A DNA stretch of 64,000 nucleotides, taken from Macrophomina tecta. Lineage: Eukaryota > Ascomycota > Dothideomycetes > Botryosphaeriales > Botryosphaeriaceae. Made by a program: the position numbers and the translations under genes. Position 1 is the first letter of the stretch. Every line of letters starts with the position of its first letter. The notes under the pieces were generated by a model. That model saw nothing but the letters and a program-made list of their open reading frames with translations. It ran no database searches and had not been told where the DNA came from. This document shows, in pieces, positions 1-11,900 of the stretch. The DNA is taken from NCBI GenBank assembly GCA_024180945.1, contig JAKSGN010000037.1, forward strand, positions 1,183,501 to 1,247,500, given 5' to 3'.

Positions 1-229
1 AGCCTGCTGCCAGTCCTAATGCCAGGCTCATGTGAGCCGCCTGCGAAGTGCAGTCGACTCGCTTTCTGTCACGTGATCTCCATGTCACCGCGCTTCACAA
101 TCTCACTGAGATAGTCGGCCACCGGCCAAACCTACGAACCCCTTAAGGATTAGTGTGTCAATCTTTAGCGAACCCTCTCGTGCTATCACTGAAATCCCTG
201 TTTGCTTCCAGTCCTCACAATAGTATTTA
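1..229. other. Non-coding or unrecognised stretch
   Basis: I see no supportable gene here. A short minus-strand frame (103-318) begins with P450-like residues, but below about position 230 it no longer resembles a P450. Confidence 0.4.
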
Positions 230-624
230 CCCTGAAAACTATAAGAGGTCGGGCGAGTATATCTATGTATAGAGCCAGATATTGTGTCCAGGGTCCCGCG
301 GGTAAAGGAATCAACCACAGGTATGGCGATATCATCACCGCATCAGGACCTTCCTGTATCAGTACAATGCAACCTGGCAGACCATGGCAGACTTACCACT
401 TCAAACACAATTGCTGTGCGATGTCTTTCATCTCCGGAAACATCTGTCTGATCTTTATAGGTCCGAAGACTGGCAGTAGAATCCTGTGAGAGAGACCCCA
501 ATTCTGATTATCGTGGGCAGAAAGAAACAGGCTGTCAGGTAGGTGTATCCTTAATATTTCCAGTGCGCCAGCACTACTCTTGTAAAATCGCTTCTCATCG
601 CAGGCCTTATTGATGAGATCGTAA
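230..624 (-). pseudogene. Relic of a CYP505-type fatty-acid P450 (two partial exons)
   Basis: Two minus-strand pieces match the intact CYP505-type gene at 8991-12515. The piece at 393-624 contains CDEKRFYKS, a diverged SAHDNQNWG segment (intact gene: TAHDGEKNW), PVFGP and a terminal QLCLKW. It ends at a gtaagt donor at the same place as intron 3 of the intact gene. The second piece (about 230-290) contains VVDSFTRGTLDTI, the start of the next exon, and then loses all similarity. The N-terminal exons are missing because an LTR element begins at 625, and the rest of the haem and reductase domains is absent. It is therefore a dead paralogue, not a split gene. Confidence 0.75.
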
Positions 625-2262
625 TATAACGAGCGGGCCTCTGCCTCTAAGGATCCAAACACCAAAGAGGAAGAAAACCTGTCGAGGGGTTTCCTTAAGT
701 GGGTATAAGAAGAGGGTGAGAGCAAGTTAAATACGTAGTAAGACTAAGTACTACGTACGAAGGCCGTATTACTAATAGAGTCTAAATTCTATTATTAAAG
801 TTAACTACGAAGGTTAAAGCTATCTTAAGAAGTATAGTTTATATATAGTAGAAAAGCGTATATAATCTAGTATTACTAGATATCGCCGTAGCTATACTAG
901 GCGACTATTACTCTATATAGCCTAGGCTTTTAAGGGCGATATATAGGTCTATAGAAAAAGATTACGTGCTAAGCTACGTAATCTAATCTTTTTTAGATAG
1001 GATTTTTTCTAAGACTCTCTTACCTTTCTTTTTATACTTTCGTAAAGGCTATACTATAATACTATTTTCCTCTTTAGAGATCTTCGGCCTAAAGATTTTT
1101 TTATCTACGTATATTCTTCTATAGGTCTTTTATCTTTTCTTCTTTATCTATAAGTTTTTATTATAACTTTAAAACGTTTCTACCCTAATAATTCCGAGGT
1201 TATTTTTTATTTAACTAAGTAATATCGTTCTACTCTTTTTCGTAAGCGATAACTTCGCGATATTCTTTTAAACGGGGTAGAGATAATTTCTTATACTAAC
1301 TATTTAGAGTACGAGTCTAAATACGTAGCGTTACTAAATAATTCTAAGGTTTATACGGCTTACCTTAAGGCTCGCTGAAAGAAGTATAATGTTACTAAGA
1401 TAAATAACTCGAGTTATAGATTCTTACTAGTTATTTTTTATTCTTTACTAACCTTCTTTAGTAGATAAGCTTAATCGGAAATAAGTACGTTTAGAGACTA
1501 AAAAGAGTATAATCTTTACTATCTTATAAATAGTAGCTACTAAGTTAGAGCGATTACGTAAATAGTAGCACTTTCTAAAGAAGCGTTATTCTTAAATAAT
1601 TTATATAGGGTTTAACTTTCTTAAAAAGTTAAAATACTCTAAGACGGAGAATTCTTTCGAAAACTCTTCTAACTCTAAAAATTCTAAGGGCTTCTTATTA
1701 AAATAGCTACGTTATAAGTCGGCGGATTTTATTATGCTATAGACGGCTAAGTTAGCTAGTAAATCTAGGGCTAAGATATAATTATCTTATTCTTTTAAGT
1801 CTATAAATTCTACTCGTTTCTTTTTATTTACGATAAATTTAGCGGTTCTTAAGGGTTTTCTATTATTCTTATTCGGGAACGACCTCGTCTTCGTAGAAGA
1901 TTAGAATTTTAATAATAGAATTCTATAATAAGGTCTAGGTATAACGGCAGCCTCTTCTACTAGGCTTTAGAATCGCCTAGTAGGGTTAGGTAGCTAAAGG
2001 GTTTACCTTAAAGAATAAGAGAAGGGTAAAGAATTAGAACGATAGTAGTAATTACGTAATATATCGGTGCGCGGTACGCGTTAGGCTTATTACCTCTAAT
2101 AGGGTTATATTAGAACTTTAAGTTAACTACGAAGGTTAAAGTACTATCTAATAAGTATATCTATATACTATAGGAGAATTATAGTAATCTAGATCGATAT
2201 AGCTAGATTAAAATAGCTAGATTAATAGTATTAGATCGTTAATCTTAGATTAGGTTAATCTA
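625..2262 (-). mobile_element. Heavily RIP-mutated LTR retroelement remnant
   Basis: The left end (625-870) matches the LTR at 21810-22145 and the reverse complement of 40463-40815. A second degenerate LTR-like block lies at about 2075-2190. Compared with the cleaner copies, changes fall almost only at CpA and TpG: TTGACCACG has become TTAACTACG, and AAGGTCAAAG has become AAGGTTAAAG. That is the RIP signature. The interior (900-2050) is AT-rich, full of TpA and has no readable frame, so the internal protein cannot be identified. It interrupts the P450 relic to its left and is followed by a mariner element. Confidence 0.7.
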
Positions 2263-2280
2263 GGTGGGCCCTATAGGTCC

Positions 2281-3601
2281 TACGTACCGCACCCGTGCAA
2301 AAGTCAGGGCGCACGGACGTGCACGAGTCAAAACAACAACGTACCCTCTTCATCCCTTGCCTCATTACACCACCATGCAGCGCATCTTTGGACGCGAAAT
2401 TTCAGGCAATGCTAGGCAAAGGCATCAGCTTTCACATGATCAACGAGTTTCGGTTATTACACAATCGCAAGATGGTAAATCTGGGCGTCAAATTGCCCGT
2501 GAGACTCGCTTCTCAGAACACGCAATTAGGAGCTGCATCAACCACTACAATACGACTGGCCAGATTGATCTAACACCTCGTACTGGCCGTCCCCCAAAGT
2601 CAGCCTTCGCACGGAGCGCCAGATTATTCGTTTTGTTAACCGGTTCCCAAAACTTAAGCACAGCCAGGTGATTAAGCAACTCCAGTTATCTATCCATAAA
2701 GATACGCTCAGGCGTATTCTACGCAAGAACCATATTACCAAATGGCGTGCAAAGAATCGGCCTTGGATCTCTCAAGCGAATGCCCGCATTCGGTACCAAT
2801 ATGCAAAGAAATACCGGTATAAGAGCTGGAGATGGTGGATGAGGGTTACGTTCGGTGATGAGTGCTCAGTTGAGCAGGGCTCTGGCCACGCACCAAGCTG
2901 GGTTTTCCGTACGCCTGGCCAGCAAAAGTGGGACCAAAGCCGGCTTAATACACGGCCACTTGGCAAGAAGGCAAGATGTATGGTATGGGGTGGCTTTTCA
3001 GGCCAGCTAGGGGTGTCTGATTTACACGTTATGGAGCGTGATTTGGACTCTCCTAGGCAAGGCTATACTGCCAAATCCTATATCAAAGTACTGGAGGAAC
3101 AGGTGCCAAGAAACTACGACTATGGTATGTACTGGTTACAAGATGGTGCTGGTATTCATCGGGCGAACCGGGTGAAGAAATGGCTGCGTGATCACCAAAT
3201 TAGGTGCATTACTCACCCCCATATTCGCCTGATCTGAACCTCCAGGAATACCTTTGGTGGCCACTAAAGATGAAGCTTCAAGAGATTGCGCCATTTATTG
3301 AGCTTGAGAAGAATCCTGAGCGCGTGGAGGCATTACTAGCTGAGTGGTTACCTAGGGCATACGCATTGGTGGAAAAACCAAGCCTTAAAGCGCTTTGTAA
3401 AAGTATGCCACAACGGCTTGTAGATGTTATTCAAGCTGGTGGCTATCAAACTCGCTGGTAGCCTAGCTTTATAAAGAATCAACTCTTACTGCATTTGAGC
3501 AACTCCTTGTTGAATAATACGACTCCAAAGTATTGGTGTTGGTGGCAGGATAATTAGCGCCTTGGCCGTGCGCCCTGACTTTTGCACGGGTGCGGTACTT
3601 A
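2281..3601 (+). mobile_element. Tc1/mariner-family DNA transposon with TIRs and TA duplication
   Basis: Terminal inverted repeats of about 34 bp (2283-2316 and 3566-3599) differ only at the outermost base or so. They are flanked by TA on both sides (2281-2282 and 3600-3601), the expected Tc1/mariner target duplication. The element carries one transposase gene on the plus strand. Its base composition is normal and shows no strong RIP, unlike the LTR remnant only about 20 bp to its left. The right end lies 14 bp beyond the stop codon of the NLR gene. Confidence 0.92.
2375..3461 (+). pseudogene. Tc1/mariner transposase, broken by two frameshifts
   Basis: The frame starts at ATG 2375 with a helix-turn-helix region (RVSVITQSQDGKSGRQIARE). 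It shifts near 2605-2612, continues to about 3200, then shifts again and ends at 3461. In spite of the shifts, the catalytic set is visible: first Asp in FGDECS, second Asp in LQDGAG, and a Glu about 35 residues later in LNLQEYLW, after PPYSPDLN. That pattern suits the DD34E group. The two indels should prevent a full-length protein, so any movement would need an intact copy elsewhere. Confidence 0.85.
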
Positions 3602-3615
3602 CGGCTAAGTGCTAC

Positions 3616-6527
3616 CTACGAAAATGTAAACTGAATAACTTTCACAAGACCAGAATTATATCCCAACGCGAAAGTGTTGTTGTAGGAAGCTATAACGTCG
3701 GGCCTATAGTCGGGAGGGAGCCAGAGGACTTTCCTCCTGTTGTGAGTTATCCACTCTTTACCAAACATAAGTGCGTGGTCCGGGGTCGCATGTGCGGGAG
3801 ATATCTCTTGAGAGCCTGATTTGAGGCTTAGCAGACCTCGATACGTCTTTAGATACCGGGAATCGGTAGAGAACGACAGGCTCAAGGGAGCGTGGTCGAT
3901 TTCGAGCTTCTGTCTCTCTTCGCCCGTCACCGCGTCCCAGAGCCGCACCGTGTTATCGTCCGAACCCGATGCCACCGTCTTTCCGTCCGGCGAGAAGGCT
4001 ACGGCACGAACCCAATTACCGTGGCCCTCGAGCTTTTGCCTCTCTTCGCCCGTCGCCGCGTCCCAGAGCCGCACCGTCTTATCGTTCGAACCCGATGCCA
4101 CCGTCTTCCCGTCCGGTGAGAAGGCCACGTCGTTAACCGAACCACCGTGGCCCTCGATCGCTTGTCGGCAAGCACTCCACTCCAAATCCACTTTCGGTAG
4201 GAGTGAGATCCAGTCTGGGATATCTTCCTGAAAGGTGTTTCTGATTATACCTCTCTCCGGAGCAAAAATCATCGCAGAAGAATAGACTTGAAGAGGGGAA
4301 AGATCGATTATAAACCGAGAGTTGAGGATATATCGGCTTGCGTCACGCAGGAAGGAGGTAACTCCGTCACTATTTTCAGGCTAGATTATTAATGTTAGCA
4401 AAGCACACGAATTAGTCCGCTATAACCTACGCTAATCAAAATTCGAAGGCATCTGATCATAGCAATACTTTCAGATATCTTTCCCAAGAGACTCAATGCC
4501 TCCAGCCAGTGTAGGAAGTGATGTTTGAGGAAGACATATACTTGATGATCATCTGTTATGTAAGCTTTGCCCTCTGCTGGATGACTCTGCTCTAGATGAT
4601 GGACCCAATAGAGACATGCGTATCGAACAGCTGCGGGGAGATGCGAGTTGACGACAGCGGGGTCAACCTCAGCACGGGCCTTTCCATCTTCGTCAAGGTT
4701 GCAGATGTTCTTTCTTAAGCGGCTGCCCGAGGACAGCAGCTCTAGACATCTATTCGCGATCATCTCGTGGGTTGCCCTTTCGTCTATCCAGAACGGATTG
4801 GTGCTGCGCTTACTTGGATCGACGAGAAAGTCACGAAATGAAAGGTGGAACGTCCTGACAGGAAGTTCCGTGAAAGCTGGCACGCTCAAGACGGAATGGA
4901 GGGACTCAAGTCTACCGCAGACATCGGATTCGTCAATATCAAGAAGACTTGCCAGAGATTTTATCGAGAGAGGCTCGGCGAGAAGTACAATTGAGCCTAC
5001 AATGGTGCGGAAGTCACGGATTATGGACTTCTTGGATTCCTCGTTCCGTTTGTAGACTAGCTGGTCCAGGATCGGACGATAGGTCGCATCGAGTTTGTCC
5101 ACCTCGGCCTGCCCTGATTTGTATCGTAAAACCTTTTTCAACTGGCCAGCTGGATTCGAGTATGCAGGATCCTGAACGAATCGGCAAACTGTAGCTGCGA
5201 AAATGAAGAGTGGAATGGCCATCTGAACCAGTGTCTGAATGGCCTCGGTACCTGGCCAGTTCGATAGAGGCTGCCGATTGCCGGCAGACAGCCCATTGTA
5301 CTCGTCCCTGATTTCTTTGAGTTTATACTCCAGGAACGCGGCAATGTCGCGCTCGATGACCGGCTTCGGTATCTCGTGAAGGACTAGATCCTGGTACTGT
5401 CCCTTGATTATGTTGAAGCCGAGACGGATCGGAAGCTCCGGCCTGCTCGTTACGAAAGTCCTTAGCTGTACCGCGCTTAGTGTTCTTGCTTGTGATAGTA
5501 GCTGGATGATGACTCGGATATCGTCGTCTCGCTCGCATTCATCAAGTGCGTCAATCACGAGTATAACTTTCTTCGGCTTAGTAGCATTGTCTTCCGATAA
5601 CTGTAGAGGCTTCCGGATGAGATGCTCAAACTGGTCTTTTAGAGCTTTCTTGGGAAGAGTAGGGTCTACGTCGATAGCATCCTTAACGGATGCTGCTAAA
5701 ACAGGTTCCTTGGCGACCAGCTGAGAAGCAATAGTTGTGAACAGCATTCGTGCGCTGCCACGATCTCGCTCGCCTCGTTTAAAGAAGAAACTGGCACTAA
5801 GGACCTCCTTGTTGGTGGCGAACGATCCTGCGACTGTGCGTGATATTGTGGATTTTCCCGTGCCCGCCATGCCGTTGAGCCAGAAGATACACTGACCCTG
5901 AAAGTCTCCTGCCCACTTCCTTATATCATCGAGAAGGTCGACCCGTGTCCCAGGAAGGCATTCTGCATCGTTCCCGTTGGCGTAGCAGTCAAAGGTTGCG
6001 TCTGTTGCGGTTGGTAATTTGGAAAGGACTACTTTTTGGCCAATATTAAGAATTTCCGCACTAAGGTTATGTTAGCTGAGATATACCAAGTAACAAGCTG
6101 TAACATACGTCTGGTCGATTTGAAGAGCGTAAGAGAGCTAGGTTCGATACTTTTCGAGGGTTGCAATAATGGCGTCGACATCTTTGCTTTCGAGTGGCCA
6201 CTTAAGTGCGCGAAGGCCGAGTCGCCTCATTGCCTTTTGTCGTTTCCCATGTTTGAGCGTGTCTTCCAGCTTTGTTTCCAGCTCTCTGAGTTGTGCTTCG
6301 CAGTCCTGGAGTACACTCGACAAGGACTGTGCAGCCTGGAGTCTCTGGCCATTTGGGCTTTTGAGAAGCTTTTCTGCAGCTTCAAGAGGAGCCTTGAGTT
6401 TGTCCACTTCTCCCTTTAGGCGTTCAATCTCACTTTTAGCGCTTTTGACCTTGTGATAGTATTCCCAGCAAAGCTTCGCGACCTTCACAGACAGGTCGAA
6501 CACGGCGAGGCCTGTACCAGGATCCAT
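3616..6527 (-). pseudogene. NACHT-WD40 NLR (STAND) receptor gene with one in-frame stop
   Basis: Three exons fit: 6527-6109, 6060-4431 and 4380-3616, with introns of 48 nt (GTATGT...CTTAG) and 50 nt (GTAGGT...CTAG). Together they give 938 codons in one frame, apart from a TAG at codon 130 (6138-6140). The frame continues after it with LSYALQIDQT, a typical family segment. The order is an N-terminal helical domain (MDPGTGLAVFDLSVKVAKL), a NACHT NTPase with P-loop GMAGTGKST (about residue 203) and Walker B VILVIDALDE (about 305), a helical linker, then two nearly identical WD40 repeats (about 758-841) with SPDGKTVASGS. Fungal proteins of this family act as intracellular non-self sensors in incompatibility and related responses. 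A CAG-to-TAG change (RIP type) would explain the stop. If it is real, the gene is inactive or makes only the N-terminal domain. Confidence 0.88.
6061..6108 (-). other. Intron 1 of the NLR gene
   Basis: The donor is GTATGT, a GCTAAC branch-like motif follows, and the acceptor is CTTAG. Removal joins IDQT to AEILNIGQK in frame and makes the three-exon model a multiple of three. Confidence 0.8.
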
Positions 6528-6787
6528 AGTGCCTTAGCCGGGAACAGTCGGCAGTCGTCAGAAAGGAACAATGACAAGCGAACGATTTGGTTTCAGAAGA
6601 CGAGCGAAGTCGCAGCTGAGAAGAGGCATTCCGCAAGGCTGTAAGCGGGGCAAACACGTTGTAGCACAGCCATCCACGTGAGCGAGATGGTTGAACTTTT
6701 CCTATTGAGAGGCATATATACAAGGGTTGGAATGCGTCTAGAAGTCTAATTACTCATTTTGCAGTAAGTAGCTCTGCCTTACTTCAA

Positions 6788-8175
6788 TTATTATGATGAT
6801 GATGATGATGATGATTCATACACCCCGTCGGCCTCAGCAGACCATAGGGACAAAGAACACTATCCTACGCTAAGCTACATTGGGATCCCGGTTCATTCGA
6901 GGCCCAGCACACTGTATGCAAAGAAACCATACCTCCCTCCAGTTCAACGATCTGAAAATAGACACGGACAAATCGGCTAATAGATAAAGCTTAACGAACG
7001 CAAGGAAAAAAGGAAATGTAAAAGCAGAGCTGTCCTCCATGCACCCCTCGTACCATCCCCTTCGAGACCACTTCCCGAGTGCTGTCAGTCCCTGTAGCGG
7101 CGTGACGGCTGGTTGGAGAAGGGATTGCTTTGCTCAGAGAAGGATTGAGCTCTCAGTCTCTAGTTGCTACCAGTCTTTGGTTCTGATCAGTCTTCCCGTG
7201 GCCAGAGCAAATACTGCTGTTGCTTTAACTGCGCGCATGTCCGCCCGCCACTTCTCCGGCGGCCCATCTGCATACCTACCGTCGGGCTTTCTCGTGCCCG
7301 ACCATCCGCCTAGCATGAATGCGAGATCACCGAATCTACTTCCCAGGTCAATCTGTAATCTAGCGCGCAGATCCATCCAACGCGAACATTCCAAAAGGAA
7401 GTGCTTGACTGTTTCCCTCTCCGCTCCGCAGTTACACGAGGGCGCCTCTGCTCGCTTGATCTTATATAGCGGTTCGTTTAGGCTCGCTTTCGACGTTCTT
7501 AGTTGCGCAATCGCTGCGGCTTCCTTGTAGTTCAGTTGGTCATAGAGCTTCTTGGTGTGGAAATGTGCCAACGCTCGGTCAAGCTTGCGGGTCGACTCGC
7601 CGACCTTGGAAGCTTCGAATGTTCTCCTCCATAGTCTCAAAGTGATTTCCCTACACCGAGCCAGTGCTAACGGCCGTATTAGATTGCCTAAAAGAGGCTC
7701 TTGGTTGTTCTCTGTAGCTTGTAGTGCCAAGCTATGCGCCTTCTCGCTCCCTACAATCCCTTCGCGCGCTGGCACCCACCTGAACTCGACGGGCGGTCCT
7801 TTGTTGCATCTGATCTGGTCTAATAAGCGGAGGATGTTTCGAACAGTTTCCTGACGCGGCACTTGTTGCGGCCTGCGGAGGAGACGGAGGGCTGTCTTGC
7901 TGTTACTATAGATGGCGTGTTTTACCTTGGCTGCTTCGGGATATGCAGCCACCATCGCGGACGACCACGTGCCCTGTATTAGCTCTACTGCTTGGTGGAT
8001 TGCGTGGAGCTCTGCGAATAATCTGTCTGCTGACTCAGATTTACCGACCGGACATGAGTGAGCGACGATGGTCGTGCCCCTACTATCCACGCAAAAGACG
8101 CCGGTTCCGAGCTTGCCGCTTCTTTGCGCGCCACCCGTGAAGATGGCTACCTCTGACCTTGGCGTAGTTGACTGG
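6788..8175 (-). mobile_element. 5'-truncated Tad-like LINE (copy A)
   Basis: The left end is the 3' tail, an (ATG)n run on the plus strand followed by TTCATACACCCCGTCGGCCT, which is shared with the intact LINE at 22146-27809. Coding similarity to that LINE runs from the C-terminus up to the RNase H domain and stops near 8175. Truncation at the 5' end is normal for target-primed reverse transcription. Confidence 0.85.
7167..8163 (-). pseudogene. LINE ORF2 C-terminal fragment: RNase H plus zinc finger
   Basis: The fragment is open for about 330 codons with no stop. It aligns with the end of the intact LINE ORF2: RNase H, a helical spacer, then a CNCG...H...C finger (SCNCGAERETVKHFLLEC). The first RNase H aspartate is replaced (FTGGAQ against FTDGSA), the second aspartate is Asn (SNSKTAL against CDSKSAL), and the PAHAG histidine is Arg (PAREG). 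The domain should therefore be catalytically dead. No reverse transcriptase or endonuclease remains. Confidence 0.85.
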
Positions 8176-8349
8176 TTTTAGAGTAGTGGTGGTTTAAAGT
8201 GAGCTAATGTAACAAGCGAGAGCACGTGTTCGGCTAACTGGCCAATGTCTTTTTGTAGGTGACTGTACATCGGTGTGCTTCAAATTTGGAGGGAAGATAG
8301 AAGATTTAGGAGGGCGGGTGTAAGAAGAAGGGGGTGTTTAGGGAGTTCT

Positions 8350-8690
8350 CTACTCCTTAGGTTCGTCTCTGTTTATAAACCGTTGTGAGTCTTTTGCAAA
8401 CTTAAGCACGGCCTGTAGCTGCGCGCCAGATATCTTCCATTTGTTCTTTTTTCTGTGTGTGAGCTCAGTGTTGTTTGGCGGCTTCCCGCCTAGGAGGGCT
8501 GATAGGCTGTTCTTCATTAGGCTGCTGTCTTCGTACATGTTTTGTCGCCCTTCCTGTAGTAGTAGGCATTCGAGGAGGACGTGAGATATTGATTCAACTT
8601 CTCCGCATTTGCATTTGTCACTGTCGATTCGTCCCATCCTCATGCGATGTTGGTTGAGCCAGCAGTGGCCGGTGTTGATATTGATGATGA
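8350..8690 (-). pseudogene. LINE ORF2 C-terminal zinc-finger fragment of another family
   Basis: The frame reads GHCWLNQHRMRMGRIDSDKC, then CKCGEVESISHVLLEC and a lysine-rich tail. This is the usual C-terminal finger of Tad/I-type LINE polyproteins (CxCG...H...C). It is too diverged from copy A to be the same element. Nothing upstream of the finger is preserved. Confidence 0.7.
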
Positions 8691-8990
8691 TGACGATCCA
8701 GCCTTACATGGTGAATTTTGAGTGAACAGTGGGAGGAGAGGATGAACACTGCTTGATTGAAGAGAGCCTATGGAGGCTGCGTTATACATAGAGTGTTATT
8801 TAAAAAGTAAGGTTTAAGCGAGAGTAGAGGATCAGGAGTTGAATCCTACGTTTCAGTAGTTATAAGCGAGCTGTTTGGCTTACTGATAGCTTGTTCGGCA
8901 CATATATTTCCGCCTTCCCCCTACGCCCGCGTTGAACAACTGAGTATCCAGCAAGCCAATGTGATACAGCAGGAAGAAAAGTCTCCCCAA
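8691..8990. other. Intergenic stretch, probable 3' flank of the P450 gene
   Basis: I see no reading frame or repeat of note. It lies between the LINE fragment and the stop codon of the P450:reductase gene. Confidence 0.4.
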
Positions 8991-11900
8991 TTACGTAAAC
9001 ACTTCAGCGACATACCGCTTCGGCTCCAGGCCAGAAAACCACGCCTTGGGATCCGTTGCGACCGGGTGGTCTTGGGCGTCGTAAGTGATGCGGGTGAAAG
9101 CAGCCTTCACCGCCTCCGCCATCCTCGTGCCGCCGCAGACATACACTAAAGCGCCACGGTCCCAGAGATCTAGGAACGCCTTTCTGTCCTTCAAGAGACG
9201 GTCCTGGACGTACCCGCATCCGTCCGAGTCTGGGTGCGACTGGGCCTGGCTGTAGGCGCGGCGAACCTGCACGATGCCCTCGTCCTCGAACCCGTCTAAT
9301 TCGGCCCGGTACAGATCGTCCTGCGGCCCGCGGCACCCGAAGAACAGCAAAGCGGGCGCCAGCGCCTTGCCGGCGCGCAGCTGGGTGGCGCGGTCCTGAA
9401 CGAAGCCGCGGAAGGGCGCAAGCCCGGAGCCGCTGGCGATCATAATGGCTGGGGTGGCGGCAGGGTCGGTCGGTGGGCGGAAGGCAGGGTTGGTAGTGCG
9501 CAGCGAGATGCGAAGAACGGCGCCGGGCGTTAGCTTGAGGAAGTGGTTGGACGCGACGCCAAGGAAGCGGCCGGCGCCCGAGTAGGCGGGTGCGTCGACA
9601 ACGGACCAGGTAAGGGTAGCGTGGTTAGCGTTCCAGTCCGGCGAGGACGAGATAGAGTAGAGGCGGTGCCGCAAGGCCGGGAGCATCTCTAGGAACTCCT
9701 CAACCGAGAGTTTAATAGATGGAAAGCGCTCTAGTAGCTCAAGCACTGAAACCCGCTTGTCTCGGATTTTGCTGGTGTACGTGTCTGCCGCTAAAATAAG
9801 CAGAGTCTGCTTTGTCTCGTCAGAGCTCGCATCGGCAAGAGTCCGGATGTTCTGCAAGCAACTGTTAGCGATGCGTTTCTGTCGAATACGAATCATCCAT
9901 TTACCCTTGGCGTGGCAGGCTGAGAAAGCTCAACGTAGCTGCTGAAAAGATCGGCGACGGAGATCGGCTCCGAGGGTAGATTACCCTGTTCTGAGCCTTC
10001 AATTCTGATCATGCTGTCCCAGGGGAGGTGAAAGCGAGAGAGTACGCGTTGCACAGTAGACCTGGAGTTCAGGGGCAACACTGCCAGGCTATCACCGGTA
10101 GAGTATGTCATCCCCTGAGGGAGCATTAGCTCGATGTGGCCCTTCTTTGCAACGCCAGGCTCACTCAGCAGCCTGATGTCGCTGACAAGAGCTTCGACAA
10201 AGCCTTTGCGGGTGTTATATGGGGCCTGATAAGTAATCTTCAGCCGGCTCGAGTCCGGCACTCCCGGCACTGCGCCTAGCGCAGGCCATAGAGTTTGCTC
10301 TTCCCATTCTTCGAGACCCAGGAAGGCATCGTCATCTGCAGTGTCTACGGCGCCGCGCGCCGCAAGTCGCTTGGCTCCGTGCCGCTCTAAGGCCTCATCT
10401 ACAACAATGGGAATCTTGTAGAAAGTCGTCGCCCAATCGTGGTGGCCTGCTCCCTGTTAGAAATCAAGCACGCGAGATGGTAGAAGAAACATACCGCAGC
10501 CAAACACGGCATAAGAAACATCGCTCATGCTCTTAGGCTCCACTGCTTCTAACCACTTGACAAATCGAGCCGCATTCTCCGGAGGATTGCCATCGTAAGA
10601 GCTTGTTAGGATGATGACTGGATGTCCCGTAGGTAGGTTGTTCGTCGCTGAATCCAGTGGTTCAACATGACGTGCTGCAAAGCCACGCTGAGCTGCATTG
10701 CCAGCAAGACGGTGGGCGAGAGACTCGCAGGTGCCGCTGTTTGTGCCGTAAAAGATGGAAATCGGCTTGCCACTGTCTGGGGTGCGCTCTTGGGATGTCG
10801 GAGTCTTTTCGCCGTTTTTGGATTCGATGGCTGCCGAGAGCCCTGAGACCAGCTCATTCGCCGACTTGTGTCTCCTGAGCGAGGCGTGCATGAAAAAACC
10901 GTCCGGTTTCAGAGTCAACGACTCCCTGATCTTCAGCTCGTAGTCCGGATCATCGAGCTCGAGGTCGAATGTTTGCAACACCAAAGCAATCACCTGTCTG
11001 TCTTAGCGGACATCGTCAAGTAGAAGCGGATGGTGACTTACTAGCAATGCTTCCTGCCATGCAAAGGCCCTGCCAATGCAACCTCTCTTCCCGTTACCGA
11101 ACGGCTTCCATGAGCCCGGCGGGAACTTGTTGAAGCTGTCGTCGAGCATTCTTTCAGGCTTCCATTCGGCGGCATCGGGGCCGTACACGTCAGGGTCGCG
11201 GTGGACTGAGGGCAGCAGACCGAAGATTGGCACATCTTTGTTAACTTTATACTTACCACCAATGACGGTATCTTCCTTTGCTCCAACAGTAAAAGCGGGT
11301 GCCGTCGGCATTAGACGCAGGGTTTCCCTCATGAGCGCGCTGATGTACTTCAGCTGCGAGAGGTGGCCAACGGTGATCTTCTGGGCGCCAACAACGTCGT
11401 CTACTTCTTGCCGTGCCTTAGCGTATGCCTCTGGGTTCTTCAGCAAGTAGTAGAAGACGAAGGAGAGCAACCCGGATGTCGTCTCGTGGCCGGCGACGAG
11501 AAAGGTAATCATATTATCGATAATAGACTCATCGTTCAGGCCTTCGCCTGAATTGGGGTCTTTGCTATACAGGAGCGAGTTAAGGAGGTCGTTAGCCTCC
11601 ACTGGCTGCTTTCGGCGTTGGTCGGCAATATCCTGGCAGATGTCCCTCATCATCTTGATGTCTGCCTCGAACTTCTTCATCGCGAGTATCCTTAAATTGT
11701 TGACGAACTCGGGGCGTGAGGCCTGCTTGTCAGCATCCTTCAACCACCTGTTCATGCTGTCGACGAAGGGGTGGAAGCCGCTATCACGGTAAAAGCTGTT
11801 GAAACGGAAGCCCATGCCGCACAGCGCGATCGTGTCTAGGGTGAGACGAGTGAAGTCGCCGGCCGGGTCGACGGGATATTTGGGGCCGAAGCGGGCCCTT

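Noticed and set aside
3821..4231. Open plus-strand frames opposite the WD40 repeats
   Set aside because: They mirror the repeat-encoding minus strand; their repeats are antisense echoes of WD40 codons.
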